Positions 24,742 to 33,113 are shown, numbered from the stretch's first letter. The stretch is 53,900 nucleotides of DNA from CAILLO01 sp964579735 (GCA_964579735.1 CAZOHH010000005.1:1-53900); one strand, 5' to 3'. Notes: a model not told the origin generated them from the sequence alone. Made by a program: numbers and translations.

Positions 24742-26043
24742 TCAAATCAGGAAGACCGCATAGAGCGGAAGGCCGAGAAACCCGTCGTCGAATCCGAAAT
24801 TCTTGCCGGAGACTCGAATCGCATAGGGGGGATCGTATTTCGAGATGAAGACTTTCAGCGATTTCGATTTCGTGTTCGATGCTGCCTTCACTTCGATGGG
24901 GATTGTCGCCCCATCTTTGGCTATCACGAAATCCACTTCCGCCTTCCCCTCGGATTCCCAATAGAAGATCTCGTGCCCGTTGCTCCGAAGGGCTGCGGCC
25001 ACGTAGTTCTCCGTAAGGTCTCCCTTGAATCCGGCGACGTTCCGGCCGCCCGATTGGAAGCTGTCAGGAAGTACCTCCGTACGTGCTGACAGCAGCCCAA
25101 CGTCCGACATGTAGATCTTGAAGGAGGAGAGGTCCATTTGTCTGGACGGTGGAAAGAAGCCGTGCTCTATCCGTCGGCACATCAGAATCGTTCCACTAGC
25201 CTTCAGCCAATCGATCGCGCCTCCGAAATAGCTGGCGGATGCCCCCTTGCGAGCGACGTTGAACTGGAATTTCGTATTCTCCTTGGCAAGCTGTGTTGGA
25301 ATCGAGTCATATGCCATTCGGATCTTGACGCTTTCCGCCGACCCGCAGTATTTCGTCATATCCGCCAGATACTGGGTCACGATGCCGCGCGCGACCTCCA
25401 TCGAACGGCGGATATCCTGTCCATCCAGGCGGGACTGGACCACGGCGGGCATCCCACCGCATTGAAGGTAGTCCTTGAAGTCACCCATCAACTCATCGTG
25501 AAGGAAGGACGGCAATGCCTCCTTTCCCTCGAAAGCCTCGTGGATTCTCGAAACCTGCTCCGGTTTTCCAATTGCGAGAAGGTATTCCTCCATATCCATC
25601 GGAAACATCTCGAACATCTCCACCTTGCCGACGGGAAAGGAGTGGTGTCCACGGCTGACCGCCACGCCCAGCAGACTTCCTGCGGCGATGATATCGATAT
25701 CGGGACATTCTTCTGCGAAATATTTCAGCGAGGTCAGGGCCCGCTCGCAGTTCTGGACCTCGTCGAGGATGACGAGTGTCCGGCCAGGCTCGATTTTCGC
25801 GCGTCGGTAGTCCTCGAGCGCCTTGAGAATGGAGCGCGGCCGCATGTCCCGTTCTATCTCCCGGACGATGTGGTCATCGACTTCCAGAGAGACGTAGACG
25901 TAGGTGTCATATGCGGTTCGAGCGAATTGGAGCAGCGAGTAGGTCTTTCCGACCTGACGCGCACCGAAGACGACGGCGGGCATGTGGCCGGGGCGGTTCT
26001 TCCAAGCGGTCAGCGTCTGTTCGATTTTCCTGAACAACTCCAT
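24742..26043 (-). CDS. AAA+ ATPase with DUF4143 C-terminal domain (second copy)
   Basis: A 433-residue P-loop ATPase of a different subfamily from the one at 2262-3461. Walker A is GARQVGKT (27-34) and Walker B LVILDE (90-95), followed by EVQNCERALTSLKYF and the typical AAGSLLGVA. The DUF4143 half has GGMPAVVQ, then a nuclease-like stretch with GKAEVDFVIAKDGATIPIEVKA (Asp...Glu-x-Lys). That pattern is a PD-(D/E)XK-like motif, so DNA or RNA cleavage is conceivable, though the family function is not established. Start: ATG at 26043 with GAGG very close upstream; GTG at 26046 is also possible. It ends 108 bases before the leuA promoter and is likely monocistronic. Its upstream region is AT-rich against the surrounding DNA, a hint of acquisition. 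Confidence 0.8.
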   Translation of the reverse strand: MELFRKIEQTLTAWKNRPGHMPAVVFGARQVGKTYSLLQFARTAYDTYVYVSLEVDDHIVREIERDMRPRSILKALEDYRRAKIEPGRTLVILDEVQNCERALTSLKYFAEECPDIDIIAAGSLLGVAVSRGHHSFPVGKVEMFEMFPMDMEEYLLAIGKPEQVSRIHEAFEGKEALPSFLHDELMGDFKDYLQCGGMPAVVQSRLDGQDIRRSMEVARGIVTQYLADMTKYCGSAESVKIRMAYDSIPTQLAKENTKFQFNVARKGASASYFGGAIDWLKASGTILMCRRIEHGFFPPSRQMDLSSFKIYMSDVGLLSARTEVLPDSFQSGGRNVAGFKGDLTENYVAAALRSNGHEIFYWESEGKAEVDFVIAKDGATIPIEVKAASNTKSKSLKVFISKYDPPYAIRVSGKNFGFDDGFLGLPLYAVFLI

Positions 26044-26066
26044 CACCTCGGGTCCATGATACCATG

Positions 26067-26089
26067 AAATCGGAGGTTCGTTCCGATTT
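26067..26089. repeat. Inverted repeat in the second ATPase leader
   Basis: AAATCGGA (26067-26074) and TCCGATTT (26082-26089) are perfect 8-bp arms with a 7-base loop. The repeat lies 24 bases upstream of the ATPase start. It may be an operator or an RNA hairpin; it is not placed to terminate any plus-strand gene. Confidence 0.5.
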
Positions 26090-26117
26090 TTCGCATATTT
26101 GTATTTTATTGGTACGT

Positions 26118-26146
26118 ATAATATGTCGTTTCGCCATTTCTCCGAA
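26118..26146 (-). promoter_or_regulatory. Candidate promoter of the second DUF4143 ATPase
   Basis: Minus-strand TTCGGA (26141-26146), 17 bases, TATTAT (26118-26123), in a distinctly AT-rich patch of the 150-bp spacer. The -35 box is poor; the -10 is good. Confidence 0.4.
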
Positions 26147-26193
26147 TCAATCCATCGGGCTTCTTGTCCGACCTATGTGCCCCAAAGGCAGAA

Positions 26194-28137
26194 TCACTGG
26201 ATGGCGCCACGGACCTGAAGGATGTAGCGGTCACGGTCCAGCGGACTGATGCCGCGGAACTCGGCGGTTTCCCCCTGCCCTGCCGGACACGGTTCATATC
26301 CATCGAATGTCATGGAGAGGATGCCTCGCCCGCCCGTCGTCGATGCGACGAAGACCGGGAACTCGAGGGACGTCGCAGCCGGCACGCGTCCCTCGAGGAT
26401 GCGTCGGCCAGGTCCCGCGACGGCGATGCCATCCGCATCCCCATGCGCTTCGGGCTTTCCGGAGGCCCCCTCGTCCAGCGCGCCGCGCATGAACACGATG
26501 CGGCTGATCATCTTCCCCACCGATTCTTCGGGCACGGAGATGTGGAAGCGCTGCATGGGCTCGAGCAGGCGGGTTCCAGCGGCGACGAGGCCCTTCATCA
26601 GGGCGATGGGCGTGACCGTGGCGAAGTCGAGCGGGTGGGTATGGATGGGGTGGTCGCCTCCATCGGAAAGTGTGACGCGCAGGTCGGTGACCTGCCACCC
26701 CAGCGGCCCCTGTTCGAGCGCCTTCGGGACGGTCTGGGCGACTTGTCCCTGATAGCGGTACCGGATCCGGTTCTCGAGCGTCGTGCTTCGGTATTCGACG
26801 CCGGCGCCGAGGGGCAGGGGCTCGATATGGAACTCCACGACGGCCCAGCAGGGCTTTGGCATGGTGTAGGCGTCGAATCCGATCGCGGCCTTGACCGGGG
26901 TCTCCTTGTAGATGACCTTGGGCTCCTCGAGGACGACGTCGAGCAGGAAACGGTCCTGGAAGAGCGATGCGAGGATCTCGACCTGGATCAGTCCCGTGAC
27001 GTTGAGCAGAAGTTGGCGAGTTCCGGGCACCCAGATCATCTCGAGCCGGGGATCCTCGGCGGACAACTCGATGCAGGCGGCCACAAGAGGGGCGTAGTCC
27101 TGACCGGACGAGGGTCGGATGCGGATGCGCAGCAGAGGATGCACGACCGCGGCCGGGCGCGGCACGAGCGCTTCGTCTCCCAGCACGTCGCCCGCCACGA
27201 CATCGTTCAGCCCGCAGACCGCCGCGATATCGCCGGCGGCCAGCACTCCGACGTCCACGGCCTTGTGCCCGGAGGTCCTGCGGATCTGGACGATCTTCTC
27301 CGCGGATCCGCGTGCCTCGTTCCGGACCGGGTCGCGGTTCCGGAGCGTTCCACTGTAAAGGCGGACATAGGCGATGCGGCCGAGGCGGCGGTCGTGTTCG
27401 ACCTTGAAGACCACGCCTGCGACCGGTCCGTCGGGGTCTCCACCCGCTGGAGGAGCCGCCGCGACGATGAGGTCCAGCAGGGGCTCGATGCCTTCGCCCC
27501 GAAGCGCGCTTCCCCATAGGACAGGGGAAATCGCTCCGCTCGCTGTCTGCGAGGCGACGGAGCGAAGCAGCCGGCCGAGGTCCACCTTGCGTTCCAGAAG
27601 CCAAGCCTCGGCCAGTTCTTCATCCCGGTCGGCAAGCAGGGCCAGCCAGGAGTCCGGGTCGGAGAACGCGAGCGTCTCCAATCCGAGGATGCGTTTCACG
27701 TCGCGCAGGACGCGCGGAACGTCCGCTCCGGCGCGGTCGGTCTTGTTGACGAAGACGAGCACCGGAATCCCCAGTCGGCGGAGCGCGGCGCAGTATTGCT
27801 CGCTCTGGGCCTGGACCCCCTCCACGGCGGATAGGCAGAGCACCGCGCAGTCCAGGACGCGCAGGCTGCGCTCCACTTCCGCGGCGAAATCGGTGTGCCC
27901 GGGGGTATCGATCAGGTTCACCCGAGTGCCCTTCCACGAAAGGTACGTCGTCGAAGCCTTGACCGAAATGCCTCGCTGCCTCTCGACCGCCATGTAGTCG
28001 GTCTGGGCGGTGCCCTCGTCGACGCTGCCCGGACGGAGCGTCGCTCCACTGCGGAAGAGAAGCTGTTCGGTCAACGTGGTCTTGCCGGCATCGACATGGG
28101 CGATGATGCCGATGTTTGTGATACGGGATCCGTCCAT
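26194..28137 (-). CDS. TetM/TetO-like ribosomal protection GTPase (EF-G-like)
   Basis: A 647-residue translational GTPase. G1 is AHVDAGKT (13-20), G3 DTPGHTDF (77-84), G4 NKTD (131-134). The arrangement of G domain, domain II and EF-G-like domains III-V, and the length of about 640, fit the tetracycline ribosomal protection family, which removes tetracycline from the ribosome. The C-terminal segment STTGGRGILSMTFDGYEP is typical of that family. Many distant family members in Clostridia are chromosomal and have not been shown to give resistance, so I call the family, not the phenotype. Start ATG at 28137 has GGAAGGG upstream. It follows zwf by 6 bases and is probably in one operon with it, an unusual pairing. 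Confidence 0.82.
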   Translation of the reverse strand: MDGSRITNIGIIAHVDAGKTTLTEQLLFRSGATLRPGSVDEGTAQTDYMAVERQRGISVKASTTYLSWKGTRVNLIDTPGHTDFAAEVERSLRVLDCAVLCLSAVEGVQAQSEQYCAALRRLGIPVLVFVNKTDRAGADVPRVLRDVKRILGLETLAFSDPDSWLALLADRDEELAEAWLLERKVDLGRLLRSVASQTASGAISPVLWGSALRGEGIEPLLDLIVAAAPPAGGDPDGPVAGVVFKVEHDRRLGRIAYVRLYSGTLRNRDPVRNEARGSAEKIVQIRRTSGHKAVDVGVLAAGDIAAVCGLNDVVAGDVLGDEALVPRPAAVVHPLLRIRIRPSSGQDYAPLVAACIELSAEDPRLEMIWVPGTRQLLLNVTGLIQVEILASLFQDRFLLDVVLEEPKVIYKETPVKAAIGFDAYTMPKPCWAVVEFHIEPLPLGAGVEYRSTTLENRIRYRYQGQVAQTVPKALEQGPLGWQVTDLRVTLSDGGDHPIHTHPLDFATVTPIALMKGLVAAGTRLLEPMQRFHISVPEESVGKMISRIVFMRGALDEGASGKPEAHGDADGIAVAGPGRRILEGRVPAATSLEFPVFVASTTGGRGILSMTFDGYEPCPAGQGETAEFRGISPLDRDRYILQVRGAIQ

Positions 28138-28143
28138 GCGCGG

Positions 28144-29688
28144 CTACCCTTCCGGCGCCCACCAGGTCCGGCCGTCGGCCTCGACCAGGCGTCCTGCCGC
28201 TGACGGGCCCGAGGACCCCGCCGGGTAGGGGGTCGGTCCGCATGCGCCGAGCCGACAGGACTCGAAGATCGAGTCGACGAACGACCAGGCCGTCTCGAGT
28301 TCGTCCCAGCGGACGAAGAGGGAGGGGTTTCCCGCGGCGGCATCCGCCAGGAGGCGCTCGTAGGCGAGCGGCGTTCCGTATCCGACGCGGCAGCTGCGGC
28401 AGTAGTCCATCCGCACCCGTTCGATCTCGAACCCCTGTGCAGGGGCCATGGTGTTCACTTCGAAGAAGATGCCCTCCTCCGGCTGCACGAGCACCGCCAG
28501 GCGGTCGGCACCGATCCCGGCGAGTTCCGCGTATAGCGCCTTGGCCACCGGGTCGCGGAACTGCACGAGGATCCAGGTGCCTTTCCTGTCCAGGCGCTTT
28601 CCGGCGCGAAGGTAGAAGGGCACGCCCTCCCACCTTGGCGTCGAGACCCGCACCTTCAGTGCGGCGAAGGTCTCCGTGGAGGAATCCACGGAGACGTGCG
28701 CCTCCTCGCGGTAGCCGACGACGGCGATTCCGTCCGCCTCGCCCGCCGTGTATTGCCCCAGCACGGCGCGACCGCCGTCTTCGAGGGGTTCCGCCGTCGC
28801 GGAGAAGAGAACCGCGACCTTCGCGTCGCGGATGTCGTCGGGCGAAAACGAGGTCGGCGGCTCCATGGCGACCAGGGCGAGCATCTGGAGCAGGTGGCTC
28901 TGGACCATGTCCTTCAGGGCTCCGGACTTCTCGTAGTATCCGCCCCTCGTGCCGACGCCGTCGGTCTCGGAGGCCGAGATCTGGACGTGGTCGATGTGCG
29001 TTCCGTTCCACAGTGGCTCGAAGATTCGGTTTCCGAAGCGCAGGCCGATCAGGCTGCGGACCATTTCCTTGCCGAGGTAGTGGTCGATTCGGTAGAGCCG
29101 TTCCTCCGGCACCATGGCGACAAGGGACTTCTGCAGGGCCTGCGCCGAGGCGAGGTCGGAGCCGAACGGCTTCTCCACGACGACGCGACGGTAGCCGTCC
29201 TTTTCATCGAGCATTCCGGCATCATGAAGCCCCTGCACGATCGGTTCGAAAGCTTCCGGGGCCACGGCCAGATAGTAGAGCCGGCCCGTCGAGGACCCGA
29301 GTGCCTGCCCGTGCCTTCGGAGCGTGGCCTCCAGCTCCGCGTAGCTGTCTGAAGCGGAGCCCGTGCTGGCCGCGGCGAGGAAATCCAGCCGGTGGTAGTG
29401 GAAGCGGTCGCGGAGACCGTCGAAGTCATCCGCATCTTCCGTTTCCCCGTATCGGGCGAGGGACGCGCGCAGGTCGTCCCGATAGCTTTCGGAAGAAAGG
29501 GGCCGTCGGCCGACCGCGACCAAAGCGGCATGCCCGTCGGCGACCGTGTCGCTTCCCAGCAGGCGACAGAAAGCGGGGGCGAGTTTCCGGAGCGTCAGGT
29601 CCCCCGTGCCGCCGAAGACGACGAGGAGGAACGGCGGAAGCCCTGTCGGGAGGTTGGCGGGAAGGTCTTCGGGCAGATTGTCGGGCAT
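28144..29688 (-). CDS. zwf: Glucose-6-phosphate 1-dehydrogenase
   Basis: A 514-residue enzyme that oxidises glucose-6-phosphate to 6-phosphogluconolactone, reducing NADP, at the entry to the oxidative pentose phosphate pathway. The nucleotide-binding VVFGGTGDLTLRKLAPA sits at the N-terminus. The catalytic RIDHYLGKEMV, the VVVEKPFGSDLASA segment and FYLRAGKRLDRK are all present. Length is normal. Start ATG at 29688 follows AAAGGAG. The first residues (PDNLPEDLPANLPTGLP) are an unusual Pro/Leu-rich lead-in before the core. The hexokinase at 10751-12079 could provide its substrate, though the two are not linked transcriptionally. Confidence 0.95.
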   Translation of the reverse strand: MPDNLPEDLPANLPTGLPPFLLVVFGGTGDLTLRKLAPAFCRLLGSDTVADGHAALVAVGRRPLSSESYRDDLRASLARYGETEDADDFDGLRDRFHYHRLDFLAAASTGSASDSYAELEATLRRHGQALGSSTGRLYYLAVAPEAFEPIVQGLHDAGMLDEKDGYRRVVVEKPFGSDLASAQALQKSLVAMVPEERLYRIDHYLGKEMVRSLIGLRFGNRIFEPLWNGTHIDHVQISASETDGVGTRGGYYEKSGALKDMVQSHLLQMLALVAMEPPTSFSPDDIRDAKVAVLFSATAEPLEDGGRAVLGQYTAGEADGIAVVGYREEAHVSVDSSTETFAALKVRVSTPRWEGVPFYLRAGKRLDRKGTWILVQFRDPVAKALYAELAGIGADRLAVLVQPEEGIFFEVNTMAPAQGFEIERVRMDYCRSCRVGYGTPLAYERLLADAAAGNPSLFVRWDELETAWSFVDSIFESCRLGACGPTPYPAGSSGPSAAGRLVEADGRTWWAPEG

Positions 29689-29722
29689 GGTCCGCTCCTT
29701 TCAAGGAGTTCCATCTGGCCCC

Positions 29723-29731
29723 AGTGTAGCA
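29723..29731 (-). promoter_or_regulatory. Extended -10 promoter element of zwf
   Basis: TGCTACACT on the minus strand is an extended -10 (TG-n-TACACT). It lies 35 bases upstream of the zwf start. I see no good -35 box. Confidence 0.4.
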
Positions 29732-29750
29732 TACCCGTTCCCCGAGCCTG

Positions 29751-29759
29751 TGGTATCAT
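29751..29759 (+). promoter_or_regulatory. Extended -10 promoter element of the PNPOx-like gene
   Basis: TGGTATCAT on the plus strand is an extended -10 (TG-n-TATCAT), about 40 bases before the start at 29801. With the opposite element at 29723-29731 the 112-bp spacer holds divergent promoters. Confidence 0.4.
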
Positions 29760-29800
29760 GGCTCTGATGAAATCCCGCTGCCGCCGAAGGAGAATCCGAG

Positions 29801-30328
29801 ATGCACCCTGGAACTCCCCCTGATACCTCTACACCCACGAAGCGATACCACCTCCGCCGCGGGGACCGCGCCATCCTGGACCCCGCGGAGCTGGACCGGA
29901 TCCTCTCCACGACGAAATACGTCTCCGTCGCCCTATGCGGCCCGGACCTCCTCCCTCATGTCGTCGTGATGAGCCACGGCTACGATGCTGAACGGAACTG
30001 CCTCTATTTCCATTCCGCACAGGCCGGGCGCAAGCTCGACCTCCTCCGGCTGAACCCGAACGTCTCCGCTCTAGCCGTCGAGGACAAAGGATACAAAGTC
30101 GGCGAGTGCTCTCATGCCTACCAATCCGTCCACGTGACCGGCCGCCTCGAGGAGGTCGTCGACCCGGAAGAAGTCCTTCATGCCCTAGAGGTCATGATCC
30201 GACGCCTCGAGCCGGAGCCCGAGGCCGTCCTGGAAAGATTCCTCACGAAGTTCCGTGCGGGAGCCCCTGTTTCCGCCACGATCCTCCGTCTCTCGATCGA
30301 CGAACGCACCGGGAAGCACGGGTCCTGA
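29801..30328 (+). CDS. Pyridoxamine 5'-phosphate oxidase-like flavin-binding protein (NimA-like)
   Basis: A 175-residue split-barrel protein of the PNPOx-like superfamily, probably binding FMN. Segments of the NimA-like branch are visible: YVSVALCGPDLLPHVVVMSHGYD, then LYFHSAQAGRKLDLLRLNPNVSALAVED and SVHVTGRLEEV. Some relatives reduce nitroimidazoles and many have no known substrate, so resistance should not be inferred. Start ATG at 29801 has AAGGAG 8 bases upstream. The stop lies 4 bases before the ABC-F gene, which is co-transcribed. The first 15 residues are a Pro/Thr-rich lead-in. Confidence 0.75.
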   Translation: MHPGTPPDTSTPTKRYHLRRGDRAILDPAELDRILSTTKYVSVALCGPDLLPHVVVMSHGYDAERNCLYFHSAQAGRKLDLLRLNPNVSALAVEDKGYKVGECSHAYQSVHVTGRLEEVVDPEEVLHALEVMIRRLEPEPEAVLERFLTKFRAGAPVSATILRLSIDERTGKHGS

Positions 30329-30332
30329 ATCC

Positions 30333-32276
30333 ATGAGTCTCCTGACCGTCGAGAACGTCGCGAAATCCTATGGGGACCGCAGGGTCCTCGAAGGCGTTTC
30401 GCTGCGCATCGACCGCGGCGAGCGCCTCGCTCTCGTCGGCGGCAATGGAGCCGGCAAGACGACTCTCCTTCGCATCATCCGCGGCATCGAGCCGGCGGAC
30501 GCGGGGCGGGTCACCGTGGCCTCCAGCGCCGTCCCCGGCTACCTGTCGCAGGACCTCGAGGAGGCCGCGATGCTTGGCGAGACGGCCCGCAGCGACCCGG
30601 AAGCGCGCTCCATCGAGGCTCGGCTGCGCGAGATCGAGCACGAGATGGACGGTGCCGACCGCACGCTTCTCGGGGAATACGATCGGTTGAACGCGAGATA
30701 TCAGTCCTTCGGTGGTTACGACATCGACCTCCGCACCGCCGATGCCCTGCGGGGTCTCGGGTTCCCGGCCGAGGCCATGGACCGCCCCGTCGAAACCCTG
30801 TCCGGAGGCGAACGCATGCGCGTCGCACTGGCGCGCCTCCTCGTCCGTTCCCCCGACCTGCTGCTCCTCGACGAACCCACCAACCACCTCGACGTCGAAG
30901 CCCTCGAGTGGCTCGAAGAATTCCTTCGCCGCTTCAAGGGCGGCATCCTGGTCGTCTCCCATGACCGTTTCTTCCTCGACCGCGTCGCGACTTCCGTCGC
31001 GGAGCTGTCGGGCACTCTCCGGGTCCGACCGGGCAACTACACCGCCTCCGTCGAGCAGAAGCGCATCGAGACCGAGTTCGGAGAGAGCGAGGTCCATCGC
31101 CTCGAGGAGGAGGCCGCCCGCGCCGCCGAAGTCGCCCAGACGCTGCGCTCCCACCGGAAGATGGTCTCCTTCCACAGCCGCGAGCGGGTCGTCCGCAAGC
31201 TCACGGACAAGCTCGAAGAGGCGAGGGCCCGCCTGCCCGCGACCTCCTCCCGCCGCATCAGCGTGAAGATCATCCAGCCCGAGCGCATCGAGAAGCACGA
31301 AGCCGTGAAGGAGATCCTCTCGGCCAACGGCCTGACCAAGACCTTCGGCACGCGCACCCTCTTCCAAGACCTCTCCTTCCGCATCCGGCTCGGCGACCGG
31401 ATCGCCATCGCGGGACCGAACGGCTGCGGGAAGTCGACGCTGCTTTCCCTCTTGCTCGGTGACGACGCCGAGTTCGATGGCGAAGTACGCGTCGCGGAGT
31501 GGCTGCAATACGGCTTCATGGGCCAGCACACCTCCTTCGTCGACGAGGACGCCACGCCCTTCGACGAGATCACCGGGCCTGGGATGCTGACGGAGACCGG
31601 CGTGCGCAGCCGCCTCGCGCTCTTCGGCTTCCGTGGGAACGACGCCTTCAAGCGCATCCGCGTCCTCTCCGGAGGGGAGCGTTCGCGTCTGTATCTTTGC
31701 CGGATGCTCATGGATGAGCCGGACTGCCTCGTACTCGACGAGCCGACCAACCACCTCGACATCGAATCGAGAGAGGTGCTGGAAGCGGCCCTGGCAGGCT
31801 TCGGCGGTGCGCTCGTGGCGGTCAGCCACGACCGCTATTTCATCGCCCGATGCTGCAGGACCGTGATGGCCTTCGATCGCGGTTCCCTGCGCTCCTTCGA
31901 AAGTTACGAAGCCTATCGGGAGGATGCCCGTCGCCGCGCGGTGACTGTCTCGACCGCCTCGAAATCGGCTGAACGCTCCGCAGACCCGGGCCGTTCCGAC
32001 GCCGAGCGATCCCTTGCGGCCCGTGCGGGTTCCCTGCGCCCGTCCGACTCGAAGTCGCGCGCCAACGAGCGGCGGGAAGTCGCGATGCGCAAGGACCTGT
32101 TGCGGCGGATCGAACGGGACATAGCACTCGGCGAGGCGCGCCGTGCGGAGCTCGAAGCGGGCTTTCCCGCCGGAGCTCCCCCGTCCGACTACGTGGAGTA
32201 TCAGGAGCTTCTATCGCGCATCGATGCGCTCTACTCGGAATATCTGACGCTCGAGGAAGACCCGGAGACGCCCTGA
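30333..32276 (+). CDS. ABC-F family ATPase, ribosome-associated (Uup/YdiF-like)
   Basis: A 647-residue protein with two ABC ATPase domains and no membrane segment. First domain: Walker A GGNGAGKTT, signature LSGGERMRV, Walker B LLLLDEPTNHLD. Second: GPNGCGKST, LSGGERSRL, LVLDEPTNHLD. The charged linker between them (about 240-325) is the P-site tRNA-interaction motif region. The last 150 residues hold a basic disordered stretch, then a predicted coiled coil (LLRRIERDIALGEARRAELE), like the C-terminal domain of Uup. ABC-F proteins act on stalled ribosomes in the cytoplasm; some confer antibiotic resistance, but this one could equally be housekeeping. Start ATG at 30333 has only a weak binding site, 4 bases after the preceding stop, so coupling is likely. 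Confidence 0.85.
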   Translation: MSLLTVENVAKSYGDRRVLEGVSLRIDRGERLALVGGNGAGKTTLLRIIRGIEPADAGRVTVASSAVPGYLSQDLEEAAMLGETARSDPEARSIEARLREIEHEMDGADRTLLGEYDRLNARYQSFGGYDIDLRTADALRGLGFPAEAMDRPVETLSGGERMRVALARLLVRSPDLLLLDEPTNHLDVEALEWLEEFLRRFKGGILVVSHDRFFLDRVATSVAELSGTLRVRPGNYTASVEQKRIETEFGESEVHRLEEEAARAAEVAQTLRSHRKMVSFHSRERVVRKLTDKLEEARARLPATSSRRISVKIIQPERIEKHEAVKEILSANGLTKTFGTRTLFQDLSFRIRLGDRIAIAGPNGCGKSTLLSLLLGDDAEFDGEVRVAEWLQYGFMGQHTSFVDEDATPFDEITGPGMLTETGVRSRLALFGFRGNDAFKRIRVLSGGERSRLYLCRMLMDEPDCLVLDEPTNHLDIESREVLEAALAGFGGALVAVSHDRYFIARCCRTVMAFDRGSLRSFESYEAYREDARRRAVTVSTASKSAERSADPGRSDAERSLAARAGSLRPSDSKSRANERREVAMRKDLLRRIERDIALGEARRAELEAGFPAGAPPSDYVEYQELLSRIDALYSEYLTLEEDPETP

Positions 32277-32282
32277 CTCCTT

Positions 32283-32954
32283 CTATCGCCCCTTCTCCCG
32301 CTCTTTCTCCTTGTCCTTGTCCTTGTCCTTGTCCTTGTCCTTTTCCCTGTCCGAGGACCGATCCGTCTTCTCCGACTGTGCCTTGGCGGCTGCAGCCGTT
32401 GCGGCCGCGCGCTCCGCAAGAAGAGACAGGATCCGTTCGGCGGCAAGGCTTCGCGTATTCGCTTCGACGGCGAGCCCCAACGCGAGCTTGCGAAGGGCGG
32501 TTTCTCCCTCGGCGCCTTCGGGCACTTCCCCGAGGGCTTCCCGAAGTTTCGCCGTGGTCTCGGTCATCGCACGCGCCTGGGTCTCCCGGAAGATCCGATA
32601 GAATCCATCCATGTCCCCGCCCTGTCGATAACCGGACAGGAGGCGCGCGATGTCGGAAATCGGCATGACGGGCTTCAACGTGCAAAGTATCAGCAGCATG
32701 GCGAGGTGGTCCCGCGAGTATTTCTTCTGGGAATCCGCCCGCGGCAGAAGCTGGCCGTTCGCATAGTTGTTGACCATCGCAGGCGTCAGGGGCTTCTCTC
32801 GCTCGAGCCTCCAAACGGCGGCTAGCTGTCGTTCGACATAGGTGACCACCTGGTCCATGTAGAGTCCTATGTCCGGCAGGTTTTCCCAGTCGGCCGTCGT
32901 GCGGCCCTCGACCTCGCTCGCCCAGTGGAGCAGTTCATTCCGTGCGTCATCCAT
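32283..32954 (-). CDS. DUF1836 protein, putative HTH regulator with charged repeat tail
   Basis: A 223-residue protein. The central part (GLYMDQVVTYVERQL, then KPLTPAMVNNYANGQLLP and KKYSRDHLAMLLILCTLK) matches DUF1836, a Firmicutes family with a predicted MerR-like helix-turn-helix. The C-terminus is a low-complexity tail of alternating Asp/Lys then Glu/Lys/Arg, encoded by five perfect copies of a 6-base repeat. It is transcribed divergently from the SGNH hydrolase gene, with mirror-image promoters and an inverted repeat between, so it may regulate itself and that gene. Start ATG at 32954 follows GGAGGG. It converges with the ABC-F gene 6 bases away with no visible terminator. Confidence 0.78.
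   Translation of the reverse strand: MDDARNELLHWASEVEGRTTADWENLPDIGLYMDQVVTYVERQLAAVWRLEREKPLTPAMVNNYANGQLLPRADSQKKYSRDHLAMLLILCTLKPVMPISDIARLLSGYRQGGDMDGFYRIFRETQARAMTETTAKLREALGEVPEGAEGETALRKLALGLAVEANTRSLAAERILSLLAERAAATAAAAKAQSEKTDRSSDREKDKDKDKDKDKEKEREKGR
32311..32340. repeat. Five tandem copies of TTGTCC inside DUF1836
   Basis: Thirty bases, exactly five TTGTCC units, flanked by the near-copies TTCTCC and TTTTCC. On the coding strand it reads Asp-Lys repeated. Being a multiple of three, copy changes would lengthen or shorten the tail without shifting frame. Confidence 0.9.
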
Positions 32955-32986
32955 GGCATCGCCCTCCGGTCATCATTATGGTTGTG

Positions 32987-33015
32987 ATTGTATCAGCCCA
33001 TGTACGGGTTTACAA
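32987..33015 (-). promoter_or_regulatory. Promoter of DUF1836
   Basis: Minus-strand TTGTAA (33010-33015), 17 bases, TACAAT (32987-32992), with an upstream TGA giving an extended -10. This is a strong candidate. Confidence 0.65.
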
Positions 33016-33032
33016 TCGCGTGCATATCCCTC

Positions 33033-33060
33033 TTGTAATCATATGAATATCGTGTATCAT
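33033..33060 (+). promoter_or_regulatory. Promoter of the SGNH hydrolase gene
   Basis: TTGTAA (33033-33038), 16 bases, TATCAT (33055-33060). The -35 hexamer is identical to that of the divergent DUF1836 promoter, only 17 bases away in opposite orientation. Confidence 0.6.
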
Positions 33061-33070
33061 CGTATTCATA
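33042..33070. promoter_or_regulatory. Inverted repeat overlapping the SGNH hydrolase promoter
   Basis: TATGAATA (33042-33049) and TATTCATA (33063-33070) are perfect arms with a 13-base spacer; the symmetry extends imperfectly outward to ATCAT and ATGAT. It covers the -10 box, the usual place for a repressor site. Confidence 0.55.
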
Positions 33071-33113
33071 ATGATGTGTCGCACGTTCGGAACTACATGA
33101 AGGAGGCGCGTCC

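Noticed and set aside
26067..26089. Plus-strand rho-independent terminator.
   Set aside because: The hairpin ends in T residues, but no plus-strand gene precedes it; the ATPase and the TetM-like gene are both on the minus strand.
32311..32340. CRISPR-like or regulatory repeat array.
   Set aside because: Units are six bases with no spacers and lie within a coding region.
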